Positions 21,530-32,317 of a stretch of 64,000 bases of DNA are shown one piece after another (positions within the stretch are counted from its first letter, which is position 1; each line of letters starts with the position of its first letter). This DNA comes from Closterium sp. Naga37s-1 (taxonomy: Eukaryota; Streptophyta; Zygnematophyceae; Desmidiales; Closteriaceae), in contig CANJKZ010000010.1 in the NCBI GenBank assembly GCA_947471745.1, positions 3,769,501-3,833,500 on the forward strand. Direction: 5' to 3'. The translations under genes were made by a program, and so were the position numbers. The notes beneath the pieces were generated by a model, which made no database searches, was not told the origin of the DNA, and saw only the letters and a program-made list of their open reading frames with translations.

Positions 21530-22285
21530 CCCTCGTGCGCCCTACCTTACGTGCGCCCTCGTGCGCCTTTCTCTTCTAGTGCGCCTTCGTGCGCCCTCGT
21601 GCGCCCTCGTGCGCCCTCGTGCGCCTTTCTCTGCTAGTGCGCCTTCGTGCGCCCTCGTGCGCCCTCGTGCGCCTTCGTGCGCCCTCGTGCGCCCTCGTGC
21701 GCCTTCGTGCGCCCTCGTGCGCCCTCGTGCGCCCTCGTACGCCCTCGAGCGCCCTCGTGCGCCCTCGAGCCGCCCCTGCAGGTCCGTCAGGCCCCCGAGC
21801 CGCCTCTGCAGACTTGTCAGGCCCCCCCCGAGCCGCCTCTGCAGGCCCGTCAGGCCCGAGAGCCGCCCCTGCAGACTCGTCAGGCCCGCGCGCAGCCTCT
21901 GCCCGACCGCGCGCCGCCCCTGCAGGCTCTCGCCGCCCGTCGCGTCGCCCTGCCCGCGGCGTCGCCGCCTGCCCGCGGCGTCGTCACCTGCCCGCGACGT
22001 AGCCCCTGCCCGCGGCGTCGTCGCCTGCCCGCGGCGTCGTCGCCTGCCTGCGGCGTCGTCGCCTGCCCGCGACGTAGCCCCTGCCCGCGACGTCGTTGCC
22101 TACCCGCGGCGTCGTCGCCTGCCCGCGGCGTCGTCGCCTGCCCGCGGCGTCGTCACCTGCTCGCCGTGTCGCCCTGCCCGCGGCGTCGCCACCTGCTCGC
22201 GGCGTCGCCCTGCTCGCGGCGTCGTCACCTGCTCGCCGCGTCGCCCTGGCCGCGGCGTCGTCACCTGCCCGCCGCGTCGCGTCTC
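21530..22285. repeat. GC-rich leader repeats of Copia-B
   Basis: From 21530 to about 21770 a GTGCGCCCTC-type decamer is repeated about 25 times. From about 21780 to 21920 there are GAGCCGCCTCTGCAG-type units, and from about 21945 to 22280 about twenty GCCCGCGGCGTCGTC-type 15-mers. Copia-A has a short version of the first array at 720-800. Long frames here are by-products of composition. Confidence 0.85.
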
Positions 22286-22290
22286 CCCAA

Positions 22291-23821
22291 GAAGTGAGCA
22301 AGTGAGGCCAAGTAGGCACAAGACCTAGCATCGTACAGAAGCGATGATGATCACAAGGCGGAAGTGCCTTGGTAAAGATATCAGCAGTGTTGGCCTCAGA
22401 GGCCACGTAAGCAAGGCGCAGCTGACCACGCTGCTGCAGCTCACGAGCAAGGAAGTAGCGAAGAGCAATGTGCTTCGTTCTGTGCTCTAGTCTGTGCTCC
22501 CGACACAAGGCCAGCATGGCCTTGTTGTCTACGTACAAAACTGGAGGAGAACGAGGCGGCTCTCCTAGGTCAGTCAGCAGGTAGGTGAGCCAGTGTAGCT
22601 CCTGTGCAGCCATGGCCCCCGCGTAGATCTCAGCCTCACAGCTGGAGCCGAGAACAGAAGACGAGCGGGTAGACCGCCACGAAACAGAGCCGGAGCCAAG
22701 GCTGAAGGTGTAACCCTGTGACGACCGCTGCGTAGCCTGGTCGTCAGCCCAAGAAGCGTCTGCGTGACCTATGAGGACCACTGAACGCCGCCCTCCAAGC
22801 ACTAGCCCCATGCCCGACGTACTGCACAAGTAGCGCAACACCCTCTTCGCTGCAGCCATGTGCTCTGGTCGGTGTCTCCCAGGAGCAACATAGCGTGCCA
22901 AGATGCTAAGAGGGTATGCTAGGTCAGGTCGTGTGCAGGACATCAGGTACATGAGGCAGCCAACAAGCTCTGGGTACGGGCCACTCGGCTCTACGGACTC
23001 ATCCGAAGGCAGAGCTGAGAGCGAGTGGCGAGTAGACAGAGGAGTGGCCTGAGGCGAGGAGTACGTGAAGTCGAAGCGCTGAAGGACCTGCTGCACCATG
23101 TGTGACTGAGTCAGGGTAATGGTGCGCTGTGCTCTGTCCCGGGTGATCTGCAAGCCAAGGTAGCTGCGCAGTTCACCCAGGTCTGTGCACGTGTGTCTCT
23201 TCTGCAGCTCGGACTTCACGTGGGCGAGACCAGCAGTGTCAGCTGTGGCAAAGACCAAGTCGTCGACGTACACGAGGATGTAGAACGGCGGCAAAGAGGT
23301 GTCGGTGCGCAGAAACAGCGACGGGTCGGCAGTAGACGGAGCAAACCCAAGAGCCGCAAGCGTAGTCCTCAGTGTGTCGTGCCACTCACGGGGCGCCTGG
23401 CGGAGACCGTAGACTGGCCGCCGAAGGCTCCACTGGGTACCAGGAGGAAACGACCCAGTGAAGCCAGGTGGGCGGCGCAGCCAGATCTCCTCGTGCAGGC
23501 TGCCCTGCAGGAAAGCTGTGCTGAAGTCAAGAGAGTGAAGCTCGTAGTCGCGCTAAGCGGCTATGTGCAGCAGCACCCGAAGAGTGGTCATCTTCGGGGT
23601 GGGAGAGAAGGTCTGAAAGTAGTCAACTCCCTGCCGCTGACTGAAGCCTCGAGCCACGTAACGCGCCTTGAAGACAGGCGGAGAACCCGGCGGCCGCTTC
23701 ACCCTGAAAATCCACATGCCACTGACGATGTTCGCCCCAGGTGGGGGAACCTCGTCGACGTAGGTGCCTGTGGACTTCCAGGAAGCCATCTCTGCGTCCA
23801 TGGCTGACTGCCACTGGATTT
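22291..23821 (-). pseudogene. Inverted copia RT and RNase H block inside Copia-B
   Basis: On the minus strand the block starts near WQSAMDAEMASWKSTGTYVD (23819-23760). It continues through RT (KARYVARGFSQ; YVDD near 23265) and RNase H (SSCEAEIYAGAMAAQELHW; YVDNKAMLALC) and ends at PHLLTS near 22291. Only one defect is visible: TAG at 23553-23555, at a Gln position. Many residues differ from the plus-strand RT of the same element (for example DFTYSSPQATPLS against RFTYSSPQPTPLP), so it comes from another family member and is not a simple self-inversion. Confidence 0.9.
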
Positions 23822-23868
23822 CGAAGTTCTTTTTGCATGTGCTAGTGCTTACGCAGATCCATCCAACA

Positions 23869-26800
23869 TTGCGACCTCCTCCACTGTCCTTCCTTGTCCT
23901 GCGGTCCCGTCGGGCACACTGTCAGGTCTCCACCTCCCCTCGTTCTCTACGAACTTGGTGGCGGGTTGTGCGCTCCAGGACGGGGGTGTTCACCAGTTCA
24001 CCCCTGCCTACGAGCGCGTGACACACTGCACGTGTGCTCGGACGGGCCGTCACCTGGCTACCTTCACTCGGCAGCCGGGGTCGGACCTGTACACACTGAC
24101 CACTGAGTCCCCTCAGGTAGCTGCGTCTGCGTCTGCGTCAGGTCAGCTGTCGGCCCCCTGCTCGTGTCGCTCTCTGGCGCACGAGACCGTCCTCTGGCAC
24201 CACCGACTTGGTCACCCGTCCATGCAGCGCCTTCGTGCCATGCACAAACGGTACCTTGTCTCTGGTCTTCCCAGGGTTCTCCCTCCCCTCCCACCCTCGC
24301 CTGCTCCTCCCTGTCTTCCCTGTGTCGAGGGGCGGCAGCGCGCCGCTCCTCACTCCTCCTCGTTTCCCCCGACGACTGCTCCCTTGCAGACGCTCCACAT
24401 GGACGTGTGGGGCCCAGCCCGCGTCCGTGGTCAGGGTCAGGAGAGGTACTTCCTGATAGTTGTTGACGACTACTCGCGCTACACCACGGTCTTCCCCTTG
24501 CGCACCAAGGGTGAGGTCCCTGATGTTTTGATCCCTTGGATCAGCGCTTCTCGTCTCCAGCTCAGCGAGCGTTTCCACTCGGACTTTCCTGTCCTGCGCT
24601 TGCACTCTGACAGAGGTGGTGAGTTCTCCTCCGACCTCTTGGCAGCCTACTGTGCGGAGCACGGCATCCGCCAGTCGTTCACACTTCCGGCCTCTCCACA
24701 GCAGAATGGGGTTGCTGAGCGCCGCATTGGCTTGGTCATGGAGGTCGCTCGTACCTCCTTGATCCATGCGGCTGCCCCCCACTTTCTGTGGCCGTTTGCA
24801 GTCCGATACGCTGCGCATCAGCTCAACCTCTGGCCCCGTGTCTCCGTTCCGGAGACTTCGCCGACACTGCGTTGGACAGGAGAGGTTGGCGATGCGTCAC
24901 GCTTTCGGGTCTGGGGATCTCGAGCCTTTGTTCGCGATACGTCCGCGGACAAGCTCTCCTCACGCGCTGTTCCTTGTGTCTTCCTTGGCTTTGTCCCGGA
25001 CGTGTCTGGTTGGCAGTTTTACCACCCCACCTCGCGCCGTGTCCTGCCTTCTCAGGACGTCACTTTCGACGAGTCCGTCCCCTACTACCGCCTCTTCCCC
25101 TACCGCACTGCCCCGCTTCCCCCCCCGCCTCTCTTCCTCGCGCCAGGTGCTGCTGTGGTAGACCCCCTCCCCCCTCAGGGTGCCGCTCCCTCAGGTGTTT
25201 CCCAGGTAGACCCGGTTGAGCCTGTCGAGGTAGCTGTCGACTCTCGTCCTGCTAGGGGTGCTGAGCCTGAGGGTGCTGAGCCTGAGCGTGCGGAGCCTGG
25301 GGGTGCGGAGCCTGGGGGTGCGGAGCCTGGGGTTGCGGAGTCTGGGGGTGCGGAGCCTGGGGTTGCGGAGTCTGGGGGTGCTGAGCCTGGGGGTGCGGAG
25401 CCTGGGGGTGCTGAGCCTGCGGGTGCTGAGTCTGGGGGTGCTGAGTCTGGAGGTGCTGAGCCTGGGAGTGCTACACCTGGAGGAGCTCTCTCCTCACAGC
25501 AGCTGCGTGAGTGGTACTTACAGTACTGCAGCCTCAGGAGAGGTGCTTCTGGAGCCAGGAGTACTGCTGGAGCTGGTGCTAGTGCTTCCCCTCCTAGGCG
25601 GGAGCTGCCCTCTCCCCAGCGGCTCCGAGAGTGGTACGCACGGCGCTGCAGTCTTCGGAGTGGCGCTCCTAGTGTCGCGGACCCAGCTGCTGGAGGTTCT
25701 GCTGCTGGCGGTGCTTCTGGCGCTGCTGGAGGTACTGCTGGTGCTGGAGCTGCTGGTGCTGCTGACGCTACTGGAGGTGCTGCTGGTGCTGGTGGTACTG
25801 CTGGTGCCGCTGGAGCTGCTGGAGGTGCTGCTGGTGCTGGGGCTGCTGGAGCTGCTGGAGGTGCTGCTTCTTCTGGAGGTGCGGCTGGTGCTGCGGCTCC
25901 GGGCGTTGGAGTTGCTGCTGGTGCTGCGGACCCTGGAGTCGGAGCTGCTGCTGGTGCTGCGGACCCTGGAGTTGGAGCTGCTGCTGGTGCTGAGGACCCT
26001 GGAGGTGGAGCTGCTGCTGGTGCTGAGGACCCTGGCGCTGGTGTCTCTGCTGGTTCTGGAGACGCTGCGCGGCCGCGGCCGTACTTCGTTCCGCTCCTTC
26101 AGCAGGTTCTTGGTCAGCCTCCTCCTCCTTGTCCTCCTCCCTCCTTAGAGTGTCCTCCGTCTGTCCAGTCGCAGTCACAGTTACCGTCTGACTCCCCTCT
26201 CCCTGGTCCTTCTCCTTACACTGGTCCGACTGGAGGTCTTACGGAGCGTCGTGAGCCTGAGTCTCGTCCTGCGTCGCCTGAGTCTCGTCGAGCATCGCCT
26301 GTTCGTGCTGCTCACACTGGTCGTCGTGTCCCGCGTCAGCGTCCTCCTGCTGTCCCAGGCACTCACCAGATGGCGCTTCGTCCTTCCACTGCTCCCCAGC
26401 GTGTCCCTCTCCCGTCTCCTCCTGCGTCCTCTCTTCCTGCTCTTGCTGACCCTGAGTCTGACTCCCTTCGTGCTGCCAGTCCTACTGTCACGCGTCTCCT
26501 GGCTACTGTTGTCACTGACCCTTCCTTTGAGTCCACTGCTGCGTCTGCCTTAGTTGCCGAGCTTGTCGACTTTGCTGCCACTTGTCGTCTAGACTACGCC
26601 GCTAGCCTAGTTGCTGAGTCTGGGTCTGTCTGTCCTCCGTCCGTCGGGGGTGAGTGTGCTCTTGGCACGGACGTCCTTGAGGACAGGCAGGAGGAGTTTG
26701 AGTGCTTTGCCGCTGCTTTACCTCATCTCGTGTCCATGCTAGTTGCCCCTGAGGGAGACCCGGATGCACCAGACATCCCGACTCCGCACTCTTACGCAGA

Positions 26801-28415
26801 GGCGATAGAGGGTCCCTACTCCTCTTAGTGGCAGACAGCCATGGACGCAGAGATGGCTTCCTGGAAGTCCACAGGCACCTACGTCGACGAGGTTCCCCCA
26901 CCTGGGGCGAACATCGTCAGTGGCATGTGGATTTTCAGGGTGAAGCGGCCGCCGGGTTCTCCGCCTGTCTTCAAGGCGCGTTACGTTGCACGAGGCTTCA
27001 GTCAGCGAGAGGGAGTTGACTTCTTCCAGACCTTCTCCCCGACCCCGAAGATGACCACTCTTCGGGTTCTGCTGCACGTCGCCGCTCAGCGTGACTATGA
27101 GCTCCACTCTCTTGACTTCAGCACTGCTTTCCTACAGGGCAGCCTGCACGAGGAGATCTGGCTGCGCCGCCCACCTGGCTTCACTGGGTCGTTCCCTCCT
27201 GGTACCCAGTGGAGCCTCCGGCGGCCAGTCTACGGTCTCCGACAGGCGCCACGTGAGTGGCACGACACACTGAGGACTACACTTGCGGCTCTTGGGTTCG
27301 CTCCTTCTACTGCTGACCCGTCGCTGTTTCTACGCACCGACACCTCGCTGCCGCCGTTCTACATCCTCGTGTACGTCGACGACTTGGTCTTTGCCACTGC
27401 TGACACTGCGGCACTCGCCCACGTGAAGTCGGAGCTGCAGAAGAGACATACGTGCACAGACCTGGGTGAACTGACAAGCTATCTTGGCTTGCGGATCACC
27501 CGGGACAGAGCACGGCGCACCATCACCTTGACTCAGTCACACATGGTGCAGCAGGTCCTTCAGCGCTTCCGCTTCACGTACTCCTCGCCTCAGCCCACTC
27601 CTCTGCCTACCGGTCACTCGCTCTCAGCTCTGCCTTCGGATGAGTCCGTAGAGCCGAGTGGCCCGTATCCAGAGCTTGTGGGCTGCCTCATGTACCTGAT
27701 GACCTGCACTCGACCTGACCTTGCATACCCTCTTAGCATCCTTGCACGCTATGTCGCTCCTGGCCGTCACCGGGAGGAGCACATGGATGCCGCTAAGAGG
27801 GTGTTGCGCTACTTGTGCAGTACGTCGGGCATGGGGCTAGTGCTTGGAGGACGAGACCGAGTTGTACTCACTGGGCACTCAGACGCGTCTTGGGCTGACG
27901 ACCAGGCTACTCAGCGGTCGTCTCAGGGTTACACCTTCAGCCTTGGCTCTGGTTCAGTTTCTTGGCGTTCTACACGCTCGTCTTCTGTTCTCAGCTCCAG
28001 TTGTGAGGCTGAGATCTACGCCACAGCCATGGCTGCACAGGAGTTACGCTGGCTCACCTACCTGCTGACCGACTTGGGAGAGCGGCCTCGTTCTCCTCCA
28101 GTGCTGTACGTCGACAACAAGGCTGCCATTGCCTTGTGTGAGGAGCACAGACTGGAGCACAGAACGAAGCATATCGCTCTGCGCTACTTCCTTGCTCGAG
28201 AGCTGCAGCAGCACGGTCAGCTTCGTCTGCGTTACGTGGCCACTCGGGCCAACACTGCTGATGTGTTCACCAAGGCGCTTCAGCCTTGTGACCATCAGCG
28301 CTTCTGTACTGTTCTAGGCCTCGTGCCTACTGGGCCTCACTTGCTTACTTCTTGCCTCTGCTTGTACTGTGATCTCTGTATATATACCTGCTTGTTTACT
28401 CTTGCTAGGTTGTGA
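23869..28415 (+). pseudogene. Copia-B polyprotein: protease end, integrase, linker, RT, RNase H
   Basis: One frame, broken only by TAG at 26826-26828, 12 bases before the methionine of MDAEMASWKSTGTY. The amber codon replaces a Gln. Motifs in order: WHHRLGHPSMQRL (about 24195), MDVWGPARVRGQG (first integrase Asp, 24400), LHSDRGGEFSS (24600), NGVAERRIGLVMEV (Glu, 24705), and VRDTSADKLSSRAVPCVFLG (24925). The linker has PGGAEPGGAE repeats and two LREWY motifs (25500 and 25620). RT begins with the MDAEM motif and shows YVDDLVFA (27370); RNase H has YVDNKAAIALCEEHRLEHRT (28105). There is no gag and no protease active site, so the element is not autonomous. Confidence 0.9.
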
Positions 28416-28584
28416 TTTCTGTATCTCTTGTTATACTATCAACCTGCATGTGAACTGGTCTTTTGACCACTTGCTTGTGCTCAGAATTTGTGTGGTTTCC
28501 TTGAGATCCACCCTGAGCTTGCTTTGCTTTGCTTTGACTGGTCTTGTGACCATCTGGTTGTCTCCCACTTAGCCTATGGGGGTG

Positions 28585-28720
28585 TGTCAAACATTATATG
28601 TTTATATTGTGTAGGCTATAGTGGGTTTAGCCTTAGGGGGTACAGCTTTGTTAGGGTTTCCTACTTGTATCCCCCTCCTACCTAGTTTCATGCATTCTCG
28701 TTCTATTCTAGATTCTAACA
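28585..28720 (+). repeat. 3' LTR of Copia-B
   Basis: 136 bp, identical to 21325-21460. The target duplication GCTTC follows at 28721. Confidence 0.96.
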
Positions 28721-28725
28721 GCTTC

Positions 28726-31700
28726 TTCCGTGATTGCACCACTGTCACACCGCTGACAGCCCCTGTCCCTGTCACTCAGGCTGACCCCTATGGTGGCCTA
28801 GTTGTTGCACGTAGCTCTACTGTTCTCCCGTGTCCACCAGCCCCCTCGAGTTCCCTTACAGGTTTCCACCTCCCCTCGTTCGCTAGGAACTTGGTGGCTA
28901 CAGCTGTCCTACAGGACCAGTTGGTCACTGTTACCCAGCCTGGGGGAGAGCTCGTGGCGATCTGTACGGACTCACACACTGGCTAGCACCTCGCCACAAT
29001 CACTCGGAGGCCTGGGTCTTGTGAGTACACACTGACGACTGAGTCTGCACAGATGGTCGAGTCAGGTTAGGTAGCTGCGTTGGTTGAGGTAGCTGCGTTT
29101 TGTTCGTGTCATCTCCTCACGCACTAGAATCTCCTCTGGCACCACCATCTTGGTTATCCCTCCTTGCCACGCCTATGTGACATGCACTCCCGTCTCCTTA
29201 TGTCTGGCCTCCCTAGGTCCTTGCTCCCGCTCCCGAGGTCTTTTTTGCCGCCGTGCCGCCCTTGCGTCGAGGGGCGGCAGCGCGCGACTCCTCACTCCTC
29301 CTCGTTTCCTCCGACCACTGCTCCTCTGCAGACCCTCCACATGGACGTGTGGGGTCTAGCCCGTATCACTGGACAGGGCGGAGGGCACAACTTTTTGCTG
29401 GTTATTGACGACTACCCGTGCTACACCTCAGTCTTCCCCTTGCAGAGGAAGGCGGGTGTCTGCATTGTGTTGATCTGCTGGATCCGTGCTGTCCGTTGCC
29501 AGCTCAGTGGTCGGTTCCGGCAGGACCTCCTGGTCCTGCTGGTGCACTCTGACCGAGGTGGTGAGTTTTGCTCCCGCCTCCTTGATGACTTCTGTGGTGC
29601 TGAGGGCATCGCCAAGTCATTCACGCTTCCGACCTCTCTGTAGCAGAATGGGATTGCAGAGTGTCGCATTGGCTTGGTCATGGAGGTTGCTCGCACCTCC
29701 ATCGTCCATGCGGCTGCTCCCCATTTTCAGTTACCATTTGCGGTCCGATATGCCTCTGAGCAGCTCAACCTCTGGCTCTGTGTCTCCCACCCGGAGACCT
29801 CCCCTACTCTGCGGTGGATGGGAGAGGTTGGTGATGCGTCGGCATTTCGGTTCTGGGGTTCCCTTGCTCTTGTCCGCGATCTTTCCGCGGGCAAGTTCTC
29901 TCCTCGCACTCTTCGCCGCGTCTTCCTTGGCTTCCCTACCGACGCCCCGCCCTGGCAGTTTTACCACCCAGGTTCCCGTCGTGTCATCTCCTCCCACGAG
30001 GTCACTTTTGACGAGTCTCTGCCCGTCTCCACCCCCACTGCGGTTCCCCCGTGCCCCTCCCGCCTCTCTTCCTGGTACCCGACCCCCCCCCCCCCCCTCG
30101 GTAGCACCCCTCCACCCACAGGGTCCTACCCCCTCAGGTGTGTCACAGGTTGACATGTCCCCCTTGGTTGCACCGTTGGAGGTCTCCTCCGACACCTTTG
30201 GCCCAGCTGAGGGGGGGTGACCCGACTGCTGCCGACACCGTGTCCCCTTGCCGCTCAGCACGCTTGGCAGCCCCTCCTGGGATTCCGCCTCGACCGTCTT
30301 CATCGCCTTTGTAGCCCATCGCTGTGGAATCTGGTGCTGCAGAAGGTGGTGACACTGAGGGTGCGGACTCTGGGGGTGCTGGCTCTGGGGGTGCTGGCTC
30401 TGGGGGTGCTGAGCATCCTACGGGTTCAGGAGGTGCTGGAGGTACTGGAGCTGGAGGTGCTAGTGCTGGTGTTACTGGAGTTGGCGGTGCTGGAGGTACT
30501 GGTGCTGGAGGCGCTAGTGCTGGAGGTACTGGTGCACGTCGGCAGGAGACTCTCTCGCCGGAGCGGCTTCGCGAGTGGGCTGTTCGGTGGGGCAGCCCCG
30601 GTGGCGGAGCTGGACGTGCTGGAGCTGGAGCTACTGGAGCTGTAGGTGGTGGTGCTGGTGGTACTGGAGTTGGAGGTGCTGGAGGTGCTAGTGCTGGAGG
30701 TACTGGTGCACGTCTACAGGAGACTCTCTTGCCAGAGCTGCTTCGCGAGTGGGCTGAGGTGGGGCAGCCCCGGTGGCGGAGCTGGACGTGCTGGTACTAC
30801 TGGAGCTGGAGGTTCTCGTATTGCTGGAGCTGGACGTGCTAGAGGAGCTGGAGATGGAAGTGCTGGGGGTACTGGAGCTGCTCGTGCTGGAGGTACTGGA
30901 GCTACTGGTGCTAGCGGTGCTGGAGCTGGAGGTTCTGGAGGTACTGGTGCTGGAGGTGCTGGAGCTAGAGGTGCTGAAGGTTCTGGAGCTGGAAGTGCTG
31001 GAGCTGGAGGCTCTGGTACTGTGGGTACTGCACCGCACTGACCGTTTTTCTACCCGCAGCCGCAGTCGTCCCTGCCGCCGCCTGACTCGGCACTTCGTCA
31101 GGTTCTTAGTCTTCCGTCTTCCACTGGCCTTACTCTGCCTTTCCTGTGTCCTCTGCCTGACCAGTCACAGTCACAGTTACTGCCTGGCTCTCCACTTCCT
31201 GCTCCTTCTCAGTACCCTGCACAGACAGGCTCCATGGCAGAGCGTCATGAGCCTGAGTCTCGTCCTGCATCACTTGTTCACACTGTTAGTCGTGCTCGTC
31301 GTCCTCGTCCTCCACCTGTCCCCGGCACGCACACCATGGCACTTCGTCCTTCCTCTGTTCCACAGCGTGTTGCTTTGCCGTCTCCTCCGGCGTCCTCTCT
31401 TCCTCACGTTCCTGACCCCAAGTCCGACCTTGCATGTGCTGCTAGTCCTACTGTCACGCGCTTCTTGGCTACGCTTGTCACTGGCCCTTCCTTTGAGTAT
31501 ACTGCTGCGACTGCCTTAGTCACTGAGCTCGTTGACTTTGCTACTGCCTGTCGTCTCGACTACTTCACGAGTCTTGTTACAGAGTCTGAGTCTGGCTGTC
31601 CTCCGTCCGTATGGGGTGAGCTTAACCTTAGCATTGACGTCCTTGAGGACAGATTGTTTGAGCTTGAGTGTCTCGCGGCCGCTTCACCCCGTTTCGCGTA

Positions 31701-32317
31701 CATGTTGCTTTGTCTTAAGGGAGACCCAGATGCACTTTACATCCCTACCCCACGCTCTTATGCAGAGGCGATCACAGGTGAGCACCCTCTTAGTGGGAGA
31801 CAGCCATGGACGCAGAGATGGCTTCCTGGAAGTCCACAGGCACCTTCGTCGACGAGGTTCCTCCTCCTGGGGCGAACATAGTCGATGGCATGTGGATTTT
31901 CAGAGTGAAGCGGCCGCCGGGTGCTCCGCCTACCTTCAAGGCGCGTTAACGTTGGGTCTTGGGTCTGGTGAACATCAGCGTTTCTGCACTGCTCTAGGCC
32001 TTGTGCCTGCTCTGCCTCACCTGCTGGTTGACTTGTCTTGTACTGTGATCTATATTCATATACCTCCATGCTTGCTCTTACTATGTTGTAATCAGTGTAC
32101 TGCTTGTGCTTTTATAACTCTGCATGTGAACTGGCCTTGTGACCATCCGTTGTGTTCGCTATCCCCCACTTTGCCTATGGGGGTGTGTCAAATTGCATTT
32201 GTATGTCTCTACGCTGTAGTGGGGCATACTCTAAGGGGTACAACACTTTAGGTCAACCCTAGTACTTGTACTCATGCTTGCTTCCTAGTCAACCATTCCT
32301 GCTCGTTGATTCTGACA
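28726..32317 (+). mobile_element. Copia-C remnant: protease, integrase, linker and 3' LTR (RT deleted)
   Basis: The protein continues from 21324 with FFRDCTTVTPL. In-frame ambers at 28984, 29068, 29125 and 29641 break protease and integrase. The integrase motifs MDVWGLARITGQG and VHSDRGGEFCS remain, but the third acidic region reads AECRIG. A C-tract near 30085 shifts the frame. The linker carries two LREWA motifs (30560 and 30735). RT starts with MDAEMASWKS near 31805 but is cut at 31945, joining directly to the RNase H end (HQRFCTALGLVP, 31975), a loss of about 1.4 kb relative to Copia-B. The 3' LTR is 32186-32317. Confidence 0.88.
32186..32317 (+). repeat. 3' LTR of Copia-C
   Basis: 132 bp from TGTCAAATTGCATT to TTCTGACA, preceded by the same CTATGGGGGTG purine tract as Copia-A and B. 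The 5' partner is absent. Confidence 0.85.

Larger units (their letters stand above)
21325..28720 (+). mobile_element. Copia-B: chimeric Ty1/copia element with an inverted RT-RNase H block, inserted in Copia-C
   Basis: The 136-bp LTRs at 21325-21460 and 28585-28720 are identical. The target duplication GCTTC is at 21320-21324 and 28721-28725. The primer-binding site TGGTATCACGAGCC starts at 21461; the polypurine tract CTATGGGGGTG ends at 28584. The interior is abnormal: after a GC-rich leader (21490-22290) there is an RT-RNase H segment on the minus strand (22291-about 23821), about 45 bp of filler, then a plus-strand polyprotein that begins within protease (about 23869) and runs through integrase, RT and RNase H to 28415. 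Gag is absent. The polyprotein has a single in-frame TAG at 26826. Confidence 0.94.

Noticed and set aside
21561..22328. Arg/Pro-rich frames in the Copia-B leader as a gag gene
   Set aside because: They are products of decamer and 15-mer repeats and contain no gag core or zinc knuckle.
3639..29643. UAG reassigned to glutamine in this organism
   Set aside because: Two ambers sit at Trp and Arg positions, HMGR shows no in-frame TAG, and CHG-context deamination explains the pattern without code change.
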